A DNA stretch of 64,000 bases from Linanthus parryae (taxonomy: Eukaryota > Streptophyta > Magnoliopsida > Ericales > Polemoniaceae): contig JALGPY010000001.1 in NCBI GenBank assembly GCA_023055425.1, positions 72,720,994-72,784,993 on the forward strand, given 5' to 3'. Below are positions 45,991 through 57,656 of this stretch, piece by piece (position 1 is the stretch's first letter; each line of letters begins with the position of its first letter). The position numbers and the translations under genes are program-made. Under the pieces are notes generated by a model. It was not told the DNA's origin. It searched no databases and saw nothing but the letters and a program-made list of their open reading frames with translations.

Positions 45991-47414
45991 TGTTGGAATT
46001 GTGCCCTAGAGGCAATCAATTAATTGTTACAAATACGTGGATTTACGATTCATTATGTTATCGATATGGAGATATGTTAACATGAATGAAGTCCTTAGAC
46101 TATAAGTGTTATATTATTAAATATCCCTAGTCAATTACAATTATTAATAGGACAATCATCTATAGACTAGTATGGGGTTGGATTGATATAGAGATATCAT
46201 GATCCAACACATGGGTATGCATTAGGAGTAATGGCATACTGGATTGACCCACAACGAGAATGATACATTAGATTATGTTGAAGTCAAAATCGCTTATCGT
46301 AGTGCTAATATAATTTCATTCCTTAAAACTTCAGGTCACTAGATATTCTAGTTGTGAAATATCATGCTTTAATGTTATCAAATGTTACACCGTAACTTGG
46401 TCACTATAAAGGTAATTATCGGGCATGATAGTAAGCAAGCTTAGAGATCGTAGTGATGTAGAGAGGATTTGGCCCTCCCACATAATGGGAGCAAATATCC
46501 ACGGCCACTCGAGGGATGAGGCTTATTGAATGTGTGGCCAGACTCAGATAAGTCAATATGGAGATATTGATGTTATCTGCTTATATAAGCATATTCCCGG
46601 GATCGAGGAACTATGGATTGGATATACGAGTGTGACTATATATGTCTCGTGTCCAATCAGGATATGGAGACAAAGGGATAGTACAATATGAAATATTGGG
46701 CACAAAGGTTTGTCGGGATCACTGATTTATTTCTACTAGTTGGGTAGCATGGATGTGTTGCTAGACACCGCTCCATGTTAGTAAAAGTTACTACCAACTA
46801 AGTAGAAACCTATGGGGTCACACGTCAAATAGATTTGAACTAGATTTGGTATCAACTAATAAGATCAATTAATGAGAAGGATCACTTTGCAACACCTTGC
46901 AAACTTAGTAGGACTAATATGCAAGGAGGGGACTAATGCAAGTTCATGTTGAACTAGGAAGAGCCTTTATGTAGTTAACAAGGAGTTTTTGGACTATATA
47001 AAGGTTGCTCTAGATTCTTTCACATAACTAATGCTCATAACATAAGTGAGTGGGAGAGAGAGCAAAAGAGAGAGAAAGAGACAAGCTAGGAGGTCGAACT
47101 CCCGGCCCGTCCCCTACCCGTCGGCCACAAGAGGAGGGCCGAAACCCTCCTTTTCCTTCTTCGTTGCTTGATTCTTTCTTCCCTCTTCCTCCGGTCCAAG
47201 CTAGCACTTGAGAAGGAAGAATCTAGATCTCACCTCTAGACGTGGATCAACCGTAGAGACGAGGACAATATTCTTTGTCTGATCTCCCGAACCAAAAGGT
47301 ACACATCTTTGATGTTCTTCATGATGTTATGAGTTTCTCTTACTGTGATCCTTGGTGGTCTTTGAGTAGGATTTTTTTTTTATTCTGATGTGTTACCTAC
47401 GTCAAAACCCAACA
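45991..47414 (+). repeat. Copia 5' LTR
   Basis: 1424 bp from TGTTGGAATTGTGCCCTAG to AAAACCCAACA, followed by a PBS. It is related to the partial LTRs at 44982 (inverted) and 33545. Confidence 0.85.
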
Positions 47415-47415
47415 G

Positions 47416-47427
47416 TGGTATCAGAGC
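47416..47427 (+). other. Copia PBS (initiator tRNA-Met type)
   Basis: TGGTATCAGAGC lies one base after the LTR, the standard copia PBS. Confidence 0.9.
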
Positions 47428-47990
47428 CACAGGTCGTAGTGCATAACATGATTTTATGTGTTACGATTTCAGTTTATACACCGTATTGTTAATTTTATGC
47501 GAAACTGAAATTAATTGGCATAGTAGATGCAATAAACAAGACCTAATTTAACATTGGATGTGTAAATTAGTGAGTTTGATCTCATAGGATGTGAGGAATT
47601 TTGGATCTAGAACTATGGTTTGGGCACATGCTTGGAAAGGGGGTTTTCAAGTATGGAAACAATTAAACTTGGGCATCAAGGCAAAGGGTGTTTTGGAAAC
47701 AACCCAACAAGGAAGGAATTTTTTTTGAAAACAATTCCATGGGAAGGAGCGGCCCCATATGGGAACCGCCCCTCCCTTGCTTGTCGTCCAAGTCTCACGG
47801 CCCTAGGGGGCCAGCGCACCCTAGCACATGGCCTAGCCGTGTGGGCTAGGGGCCGACCGGCCCGGGCATAGTGTGGCGGTTCCTTGGTTGGTTCGGCCAT
47901 GCCCTTGGTGAATCTGTTGGACCGTTTTGACCCTAGTACGTCCAAAACAACTAAAGTTGAACAAGCGCGTTAAAAACTGGTTTTAACTGT
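47428..47990 (+). other. Copia leader remnant
   Basis: Untranslated leader of the element begun at 45991; no gag frame was recognised. It is cut by the Tat LTR at 47991. Confidence 0.55.
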
Positions 47991-48913
47991 TGTGCAAAAG
48001 AGATTCCGGCGGGGAGACCTCCGTGTACACCGTATGTAGTGGATCAAGGATCGCACAGGAAGAGAGGGGTTGTGTGTAGGGAGAGAGTAAGGCAGTAGCA
48101 ATGTCTGAGAGAGAGACAGAGGTTTGGCAGAGCTTCCGCGTATGGCAAGTGTGTTCTCCTTTGTATGGAAAGGTTAACGTCCTATATATAGCAGAGAACG
48201 TGACCGTTGTAGTGTGGTTAATGCGCCCATTGATGGCGGCTTAATTAGCTTAACCATAACGGCACGTTCGTCCGAGTATATAGGGACCGTTACAGCACGT
48301 TGTGCGCGAATACCGGAACCGTTACGAGGTTGACCGGGTTTGACCGGATTGACCGGGTTTATGGAGCTCGTGCCATAAATCTCTCAAAACAGTTACTAAA
48401 GGTCGCGCGCGGGCTTGGCTCGCACGCGACAGGGCTTACTCTAGCCTCCAAACCACAAAGTCCCTACAAGTCCCGTGCAGTGGTATGCGAGGGCTCTGTC
48501 TCGCAGCCCCCACATGGATCAGCTCGGCTGGTGATCCAGTGTGTGTGGAGCACAATATGGTGTGTTGGATGGTTGCCACGTGGCCAAGATCTGTCAGCTC
48601 AGAAAGCACTATCTACATTAGCCCCCTTTCTGCGCGTGAAGACTCATAGCTGTATAGACTTCCATGCGCGGAAACCAACATACGCGTTGCTGCCACGCAC
48701 CAATTCAAATACGGGTAAGTTCAGCCCCCGTGCGTGTCATTATGACCTAAAACCCCTAGAGTCGTGCCGTCTGACCTTTAGGGTTTTAGGCGTGACGTCA
48801 GCTTGTCCTGTGATTGCGCGATTCGACGGTGACGGTTGCGATTCGACTACCGAAAGGACGCAACCCTTCATTGTTTTGGATAAATACCTTGTATCCCCCA
48901 TTATTGCAAAGCA
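47991..48913 (-). repeat. Tat 3' LTR (copy 2)
   Basis: 923 bp. On the minus strand it begins TGCTTTGCAATAATGG and ends at CTTTTGCACA. Minus-strand AAGAGAAAGAAGTGA just before it (48928-48914) is the likely PPT. A TATATATAG box lies near 48184. On the plus strand GGATAAATACC (48878) could serve the antisense PMD transcript. Confidence 0.75.
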
Positions 48914-48928
48914 TCACTTCTTTCTCTT
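48914..48928 (-). other. Tat polypurine tract
   Basis: AAGAGAAAGAAGTGA on the minus strand, abutting the LTR. Confidence 0.6.
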
Positions 48929-49305
48929 AAAGTGAATGGTACCCGGAGATCTTCGAGAGCAGATTCAGATAATCAATCACCAGTTCAGAACTGCAAATCG
49001 TATTCTTCAACTGTGCATATCCAAGCAGGCTTCAAGAAGACAAGGTTGGCCTCGTTTAATTTTGATTTAAGATACCAGTGTTTGCCTTGAACTGCGTTGA
49101 ATCTGTAAACCCATAAAATTTGTAAAGAGGCTTTGATCTTTGAACCCACTTTGCTTTAATCCCTCAACAATATGAGATCTTGCAACTCCCTGATTTCTGA
49201 AATTGATACCAGAAACTGTTCGTCTTCCTTTGCATAGATCTTGAATTTCAAAATTCAAACTGAAGTGTGGTATTTCTCCCCCCTTTTTCTTGCTCTTCCG
49301 CAGGA

Positions 49306-52300
49306 ATGGCCAAGACAAGAGTAACCAGATCCGTCAAGGAAGATGAAGAGATACCCGACCTTCCGCCGACTCTGTGGCGAAAAGCCCCCTATTTAGGCGG
49401 CAAAGATTTTTACCATGCGAGAGTTAAGGCGAAGAGGATGCCTGATCCTGTCCCGGTCGAGCGATTGCTGACACTGACTCGCCCAGTCAACTCAGCCTTG
49501 CTCGAGTTGATCGGTTCCGAGGATGTAGTTCGATTGGGGATCGAGAACGGGCACTTCCCATATACTGCGATTTCTACCCAGGCGTTCGTCCAGAAATTGG
49601 ACTATATGGATGAGTGGATTGACCACGTGTTGGACCATCACGCCGCGACTCTTGATGAAGCCGGCGTATACTTTGCTATCCGTGCTATGAAGGGTGCTGC
49701 CGTGAGGCTGGATCAGTCCATGCTTCTAGACCTTCTGTCCCGTTACTCGCCTGCGACTCATACGTTCCATTTTGCTGAGTTCGAGGCTGCCCCCACACTC
49801 GAGGATCTGTACGAGCTTTCCCCCATGGGTGAAGTGGACCCTTTGAGTCCCTTGAGGACGTCTGCGGAGATTGCTTTATACACGCAGATGGAGGAATGCC
49901 TAGCAGAGGTAAAGAAAATCTCCACCCGGTGGACCACTACAAAGCCTCTTCCGAACTGGCAGTTGGTTGATACGTCTGCGAAGAATACCTGGAACAAATG
50001 GTTGCAGTACTTCTTCCGAGACTATGCGAACAGCAGCATCACTAAGAAACTTCTGAGTGAGGACCCAGAGGCCGAGAATTACGTAGAGGGTAAAGGCTAT
50101 CATTTGACCCTTTGTGCTTTTCTCTGTGCTTGGCTGTCGAGGTATCTGATTGATGGTCACCCCCATGACGGAGTCTTCTACCATGTGTTGCCACTTGCTG
50201 TGAGGCTCGCCCTTGGCCAGAGAGTCGCACTCGGACCCTTGGTCTTGGGCACGCTGTACTATAGGCTTGATCAGTTGGTTCTAGCCATGAAGGAGTCGCG
50301 TGGCCGTCTCGATGTACTGACTTTTGTCAATATTTCCTTTTTGACAATGTGGGTTTTCGAGCGATGGCCGTCTTATGCTCCAACTGCTCTCAAACTTGAC
50401 AAGTGGTGTCCCCCAGGCGAGACGGAAGCGCGCAACAGCGGAAGAGCTGCGAGATGGTTCGGAGCAAGCAACACCAAGTGCGTTTGGAGTTTGATATGCG
50501 ACAAACGGAAGGAGTTTACTGCCAGGCCCTATGCCACGCGCATTGAGAATGTGCGATGGTTTCCAAAGCTGTACCCTTCTAAAGGTATGGTCTTCTCAGA
50601 AGAGCTTCTCTTTGAAGAGGGACCGCATTTCCATGAGCGCTATCGCGAGTTCTTTTGCTGGTGTCTGCGAGGTTCCCTTCCTGCCCTTGCAGAGCATATT
50701 CGTGAGCTCGCGCCGAGGTATGAAAAGCTTACCGTGGACGTTGACCCCACTCGAGTTTCTCCTCAGTTTGGTTTTGATGCGGTGGCCCCATCAATCTGGC
50801 CCCAGTCCATTATCAGAGGATGCTATAAGCGCTTGCTAACAAAGGAGCGCAAGACGGTTTTCATGAACAATCTTCCCTTTGAGCAGCCTGCGGGAACCCG
50901 CGAGGGTGGTTGTTTCCAAAACTGGCTCGCGTACTGGGTTGCCCAGCAAACGAGGATTGAGACGGAGTCGGCCGCGCAGTCAAGCAGAGCTCCCTTGATC
51001 AAAAGAAACTCTTTTCCGTTTCGCCCCACTTGCAGTCTAAGCGAGTCTGAGTATGGTTGCTACTCACTGTGGGATCGTGAGAACCATTTGTTCCCTGATG
51101 TCATTCTGAAGGAGCAAGTCGCCGCAATTAAGAAGGGCGATACGCATTTCGTCAGATATAGCAAGGCATTTGCTGAGGTAAGCAATTTCTTCGCGTGCGT
51201 TAAGCTTCTTGATTTCCTTATGCTGACATCTTTATTCTGTACTGTTGTAGTGTCATGTGCGGCGATTCGCATCTGGTGATCGCTCCAAGTCATTGGTTAA
51301 CGCCATTGTTGCCACCAGAAGACACAAGCAGTCGTTCCGGCTAGCGTGGAGGATGGATCCTGAGCTCGAAACAAAGATTCGCGCAGTCATGAATGCTTTT
51401 GCTGACTCGCTGATAGACAATCCTCCGGCTCCGTCTCCTCCTGGAGATGACCCGTCTCCTCCAGCGACTGCGGCGCCAAGAGTGAAGAGACCTAGGCAAA
51501 AGGGAATTACGATTTCTTCCCCTAGAAATGCTCCAGCTTCTCCTCCAGTGAGGTCCCTTTCTATCAAGGGAAAAGGCAAAGGTCGCATGCCCAGCAAGGT
51601 GCGGAAAGAGCTCGCAGTTGAGTCTTTCGTTCCGTTCAACCAAGAGGAAGAGGAAGAGAGGCAGGAGCCCCAAGAAAGTGATGAAGAAGAAGAAGCAACA
51701 GTTGTGATGCATGAGGAAGAATCAGGAGGTACCTCCGTCGCATTTCCTTTCCTATTATCGTAACTTCTTTGCACTTCTTTTCTTAAACCAGTCATATATT
51801 CGCAGATGATGATGATGAGACCATTGGTGGCCTTTTGGCCAAGAGGAAAAAGAGAGATACCCATTCTAGCATTCCAGACGATCCCATAAGCGAGGACATT
51901 CTTGCTGAGTCCAGAAAGACAGCCGCGGAAGCTGCTGAAAGAAGAAGGCAGCGAGAAGAGGAGGAGCTCGAGCGTGTAAGACAGCGGAGCCTCGAAGAGC
52001 AGCATGTTGACGACTTAGTGCGTCCAGCTAGCGAGGAAGATGAGCTTCCCGAAGAAGTGGTTCCCCAGGCAGAGGAAGAAGATGCGGTTCCGGAAGCGGA
52101 TGCAGCAGCGCTGGAGCAAGTTCAAGCGGACTTTGAAGAAATCGCAGGCGGCGATAAAGGTGAGATCTTCAATCTCGCAGTAACTTATAGAGATGTTATT
52201 GTGGGTGCGTTAAAGCATGGTGTGTCAAAGGCTGACATTCGCCGTTGGTTAGTAGACAAATGCGGAGAACCCTCAGGTAATTATTTGAGTGACACGCATG

Positions 52301-53301
52301 TGCTAGGCTTTAGCAACTTGAGACAGAATCATGACTGGTTTATTCGCATCCCAGGTCACGCTTCTCTTAAAGACCTGCTTAGTGAGGACACACTAATAGG
52401 ACATGGTTCCACGTCCTTAGTGTATGATGAAGATACCTCAATCCCACCTTCGCGTGGAGGTGCTTACTCTTAGCTTTAGTAAAGATATCAAAATAACTTA
52501 TAGTGCAAGTTACCTCATATTATCGCATTTAATGTTGTAGGTCATGCTGAGGAACCTGTGCTGGAGCGGAGAAGTCGGCCTTCCGCGTCCTATGTCCCGA
52601 TTCCAAGCTCCCATACCGAGAAGCCTGTCGCAGCTGCTGAACATGCAAGTGAGCCTCTCAAGGACATCATCGAACTTTCCGATGATGCTGAAGCAGATGC
52701 TGTGCTGATGGATGAAAATGTCCATGCTGGTGCTGAGGAAGTAAGGACAAGTGCTGCTAATGCTTTCGCATCTGAGGGTGTTCTTCGCCAAGCGACTTCG
52801 GCTGTCCCTTCGCCTCCGGCGATGACTGAGCCAGAGGCACCTATTCCTGCGTGGAGCTTTTGGGGCTCGCAGGTTGGGAATGCAGTCGCAGCTGGTGCGG
52901 CCTACACTCTTCCTCCCGACTACGAGAGATTGGAGCTCGCAGCTGATAGGAGAGCTATGGAGCGAGGACAGTCTTCGACCACCCCGGCAGCGCGCATTCC
53001 TTCTCTTCATGAGATTCTGGAAGGAACTGGTAAGCAAAGCTTTACTGTTCGCATTTTGCATTATTTTCTTGCGAGTTTGACACCATAACTTAGTTTTGAC
53101 GTCTCTTCAGGTTTGAAGCAAACCGATGTAGACTGGGTGGTTCGAGTGCGCCTCGCCTACCCCCAATCGTTTGTGAGATCTCTGGAGATAGGGCCCTTCG
53201 ACAGGAGGCTGTTTCTTTCTGAAGCCATTTGGAGTTTGGAGCAGCTGTCTGTGGCTACGCCTGCGACCATTTCGGTCCAGAGTGCTGAATTGCTATGTGG
53301 C
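49306..53301 (+). pseudogene. PMD gene copy 2, truncated in exon 5 by el.2
   Basis: Exons are 49306-51177, 51251-51728, 51806-52159, 52541-53029 and 53111-53301, with the same phases and splice sites as copy 1. ATG 49306 follows CTTCCGCAG, again suggesting an intron in the leader. All exons are open. The PMD spans roughly the first 600 residues, then come the basic/Pro linker, the Glu-rich region, a segment ending HEILEGTG, and the start of the last exon. The remaining coiled-coil part is cut off by the el.2 LTR at 53302. In the first 75 codons I compared, synonymous changes outnumbered amino-acid changes, about 12 to 8, pointing to past selection on the protein. Function unknown; nuclear by family. 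Confidence 0.82.
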
Positions 53302-54877
53302 TGATAACGCCCAATTAGGGGTTATCTTTTAGCCTGATTTCACGAGTATTTGTGTCGGAATTAGCGGTTTTTGCCGGAAAATGCCTTAGAATGCCCCGGG
53401 AATCTAGAACGAGACGTTTATTTGTATTTGCCGGATTTCTGCTTATTTATTGCTATATTTGGATATGATCGCGGGTTTTCGTTCGTGTTGTCTTTTCAGG
53501 AACAGGTTCAGGAGGTGCATCGGGAAGCGTGCCAAGACCAAGCCGGGACCATCTCGGGAAACGTGCACAAGACCGGGACACGACGGAAACACGGAAAAGC
53601 AGAAGTACACCGAAGAGGCAAACCGGGAGCATCAGGCAGAAGAGTTGGACCCAGGGGACCAGACCTGGCCCACCAAAGGACCAAGTGGGCCCCACCTACC
53701 CCCACGGCCTGCGTATATACGCAGCCCCTGCGTATATACGCAGGCAGTGAGGGTGGTGGGGGATGTTGGTTGGGCCCTGGTTGCGTATATACGCAACCCC
53801 TGCGTATATACGCAGCCAGTTTTGACTTTTGGTCAAAGACGGTGGACCGATGGCAGATTCCGTAATTTCGAGCACAAGCGTTTTCGGGAAACAGCACTAT
53901 TTAAAGACTCGTCCAGACTCGTTTTGACATCACGAAGACACAGCACAATTCTCAGCACAACCGAAGGACAAGTCAGAGCATTCACGGAGAGCACGAAAGC
54001 GCGATTCGAGATTCGAAGACTTAGTTTGATTTCGTGCTCTCTCTTTATATTCAGAAACTGCGTTTTGTACTATGTCTAGTCGTAGCTAAACTTTTCACCT
54101 AGGTTCTCGGTGAACCTAGGGTTTCGTACTCAGATTTTATGATTACTACGTTTATGGATTCATGATGATTATCTTAATTCAGCAAGTTGTATCTGTTATT
54201 CTGGTTTTGATTATTATCATATATGCATGATAGGATTGATCACCCAGGATTGCTATAGACCCGAGCTTGTAGGTGAAAACGTCAAGTTAGGGTTAGGAAG
54301 AAAAACCAGGATTTAGTACCTTACCCTGATAGACCGACCAGAGAAAGGGAGATAGGGCTAGCATCGAAAAACGTGAGACCAACTGTTAGCGAATTTGACC
54401 CGGGCCATTCGGACAGGTTAGAAACCCTAACAGGATTAGACCGAGACTGCAGATTTAGGCAGCTTAACAAGAATCCGAAAGTCTGCAGGATCGGGATTAC
54501 GTGTGGAATCTGAAAAGTCACTGCACAACTGGTACGTTGCACAGATACCAAAACTGCTGAGTGTTTTCATAATCGAACGTAAAACTAAAATCTGTAGAAA
54601 CCCTAGGGGATCCTGGAGCCTAGTCTTCATCTATTATCGTTACAACCAAATCAGCTTATTTCAGAAAACGTCACAAAAATATTTACGTTTTTAAATTCTG
54701 TTTTTAGTTTAGTCACTACAATCACAACCTACTCCTCCTTGTTACTACTCTAGGAAACCCGAAACTGACAACGTAAGTAAACCCGAAACAGTCCTCGTGG
54801 GAACGATAATCCGAGTCTAATTGCACCCGGTACTACAAGATTCGTACACTTGCGATAGCACGTTAGTCTGCGCATCA
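53302..54877 (+). repeat. el.2 5' LTR
   Basis: 1576 bp, TGATAACGCCC to GCGCATCA. Both ends match el.1, but it is about 630 bp shorter and has the perfect palindrome CTGCGTATATACGCAG in place of the TTA-centred one. A TATA-like CTATTTAAAG is at 53897. Confidence 0.9.
53709..53820. repeat. Palindrome pairs in el.2 U3
   Basis: Two pairs of 16-bp palindromes, CTGCGTATATACGCAG and the variant TTGCGTATATACGCAA, each pair spaced by CCC (53709-53745 and 53783-53820). They lie about 80 bp before the TATA-like box. Confidence 0.9.
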
Positions 54878-54883
54878 AGTTTT

Positions 54884-54901
54884 TGGCGCCGTTGCCGGGG
54901 A
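54884..54901 (+). other. el.2 primer-binding site
   Basis: TGGCGCCGTTGCCGGGGA, six bases after the LTR. Same tRNA-Asp type as el.1. Confidence 0.85.
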
Positions 54902-55020
54902 CTTTTTAGGGTCTATTTAGTAGTCAGAATTAGTTTTCTGAGTTTTTATTTATTTTCAGTTTCGTTATTTTTCTTTTTATCTCACTACGTTTTCAAATCT
55001 GCGTTTTCAGGACTGTTTAG

Positions 55021-57653
55021 TTGATGCCCAGATTGCCTCGCGATTTGGTGACACCACTCGACAACCCGGAAAAACTGTATACCGAACAGAACCGCAAAAA
55101 CCGAGAAAGCAGGATGGCAACCAACCAGAGAGATCCACCCGAGAACACCAAAGCCGGTGGACAGGAACGAGAGACACGTACCCCAGCCCAGATGGCGCGG
55201 TACATTGAGGAGCTTGTCACAGCGGGACTTGCTGCCCGAAGCAACCAGAGAACATATAACCGATCTGGGAAGGCGTTGGTGGAAAATTTCGAAGTCCCCA
55301 CCGGGGGGCATGAGCGAGCCATTGTGGTGCCCGAGATCACCGCCGAGCACTTTGACATCAAACCATCCACCATCCAGACGGTACAAACTCTCTGCCCGTT
55401 TCATGGCAGGGCCGACGAAGACCCGAACGATTTTATCGGGAAATTCGAAGATTACTGCAACAAGGTCAGATACAAGGGGTAGAAGCAGAGGCACTCATGT
55501 TGATCTTATTTCCGTACTGTCTTTATGGAGTAGCCAAAGACTGGCTTGAATCCCGACCACCCCGATCCATCACCACATGGGAGGAGTGTGTCACGGATTT
55601 TCTGGCAAAGTTCTATCCCGCCTCCCGAGTCATACAGTTACAGAGCGAAATCCTGTCATTCAGACAGAAGATGGGGGAGACGGTGGTGGACGCATGGGAC
55701 AGGCTCATGAGATTGGTCAAACGGTGCCCGAACCACGGCTTTGGAGATGCAAAAATCCTGCAGGTTTTCTATCAGGCCCTAGACAGGGAGAACGCCGACA
55801 GGATTGACAGAGAGGACGGGGGAAACTTCCTGTATCACGTAGACAAAGAAGGTGCGTATGACCTGATGAAGCAGTTGGCCAAGCAGGACACCCGACTGTT
55901 TAATGATCGCAGGATGGCGGCTAGAGCCGATCCTGCAGAAGATGACCGTATAGACAACCTGGCCAAGATCGTTCACGACTTGGTCAAGAAAGTTTATTCT
56001 GATAAAAAGACTGTTGCAGCAGTCGAGGAACCGGATCTGGACACAGCCATTGAGGAGCTAAGGACCGAAGATACCAACTACGTACAGCAGCAGTGGGACC
56101 CGAGCCGGTACCGACCGGGTACGAGAGACCATCCCGGGTTTCGGTACGGAAACCCGAACGCAGCAGTTTATGCACCGGGATTCCAGCACAGGCCACCAGC
56201 CCAGCAGGCTGCCCCGGCCCAGCAGGCTCAGTCAGTCCCGTCAGCACAGCAGTACGACGCTCAGATGAAAGAGATCAAGTCCATGTTCTAGACTATGGAG
56301 TCCCGGTTCAAGCACATGGACACCTTGACGGCAGATATGCAGACAACCAAAACGTCACTGCGCGCTTTGGAAGTACAGGTGGGGCAGTTAGCACAGCAGC
56401 TAACAGAGAGACAGCCAGGAAACCTACCCTCGAACACAGTAAACAATCCACGGGCTCAGATCAATGCTATCTCCACTCGGAGTGGATTGGCACTGCAGGA
56501 TCCACCGTATCCCAGCCACGCACGTGCAGAAAATTCGAAAGAAGTAGAACGCAACTTGTCGGGCCAGGATAACAGCACAGTCGATCGCCCCCAGCCAAAG
56601 GGCTCGGTTGAGCAGGATGCAGTACAGAACGAGACAGGTGCAGAAACTGTACCCGTCTCCAAGGAGGTCCCGTACCCCTTGCGAACACGAAAGAGGGATG
56701 ACAGCAAGGACTACGCCAGGTTTCTCGAGATGTTCAAGCAGCTGCAGATTAATATACCTTTTGCTGAGGCTTTGGCTAAGATGCCCACTTACGCCAAATT
56801 CCTCAAGGACATCTTGTATGGGAGGAGGCGAATGAGTGATTTCGAGACCATAAACCTGACGGCAGAAGTGAGCAATTGTGTGAAGAATGGGCTACCGAGG
56901 AAGAGAAAGGATCCTGGCAGTTTCGTCATACCGGTCACCCTAGGTAACGCTTACACAGGAAAGGCTCTGTGTGAACTAGGGGCCAGCATCAACCTGATGC
57001 CATTGACGATTTTCAAGAGTTTGAAAGTCGGTGAACCCCGACCCACCAGAATCATGCTGCAGATGGCAGACAGGTCCGTAAAACAGGCCTACGGGGTTAT
57101 CGAGGATATTCTGGTCAAGGTCGGCGAGCTTATTTTTCCGGCAGATTTCGTCATCCTGGACATGGAGGCAGGGGAGGTACCGCTCATACTCGGCAGGCCG
57201 TTTTTGTCCACGGGCGAAGCAACGATAAACTGTAAGAGCGGGGAGCTGACCATGCAGATTAACGAGGAAAAAGTGAAATTCAACGTTTTCAAAAATCTGC
57301 AACTGCCAAATTACTACGACCACGAGGACATCTTCACTATCGATGTGGTGGACGAAGGCTGGGAAAACGAGGAGATGGACCAATTATGGGAAGAGATCGA
57401 TAGCATGTACGGGGAAGAAAAGGAGAAGACTCGGTGCGAGCACGCCATGAGAGCCGAGGACTGGACCACTTTGCACCGGGACGAAGACGGCGGGCAAAAG
57501 ATGATTCTGGTCCCGTCACTCAAGGAACCACCCGCACTGGAGCTGAAACCGCTCCCGAGCCATCTCAGGTATGCTTATATTGGTGAAAATAGTACTCTGC
57601 CCGTAATTGTTTCGTCTCGTTTATCTCAGGAACAGGAGCAGAAACTGCTGTAA
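55021..57653 (+). pseudogene. el.2 gag-protease, frameshifted and with stops
   Basis: Gag opens at ATG 55021 and is read to 55482, where bases lost relative to el.1 shift the frame. It resumes at 55497, meets TAG at 56289-56291, continues from 56295 through the protease, and ends at TAA 57651-57653, in frame with pol. El.1 has CAG where el.2 has TAG. The protease active site reads ELGAS (GAA at 56973) instead of DLGAS, so the catalytic Asp is gone. The gag core and Gln/Pro-rich linker match el.1 closely. At least three frame lesions plus the active-site change make this copy unable to supply Gag or protease. Confidence 0.88.
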
Positions 57654-57656
57654 GTA

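Larger units (their letters stand above)
47991..53301 (-). mobile_element. Tat element copy 2, 3' portion
   Basis: 3' LTR (47991-48913) plus the antisense PMD gene up to the el.2 insertion. The array, pol and gag expected beyond el.2 are outside the window. The flank is the leader of a copia element. Confidence 0.8.

Noticed and set aside
48300..48935. 211-residue frame in the Tat LTR
   Set aside because: It lies entirely in the LTR and shares low-complexity sequence with the truncated LTR at 24342. It is not a gene.
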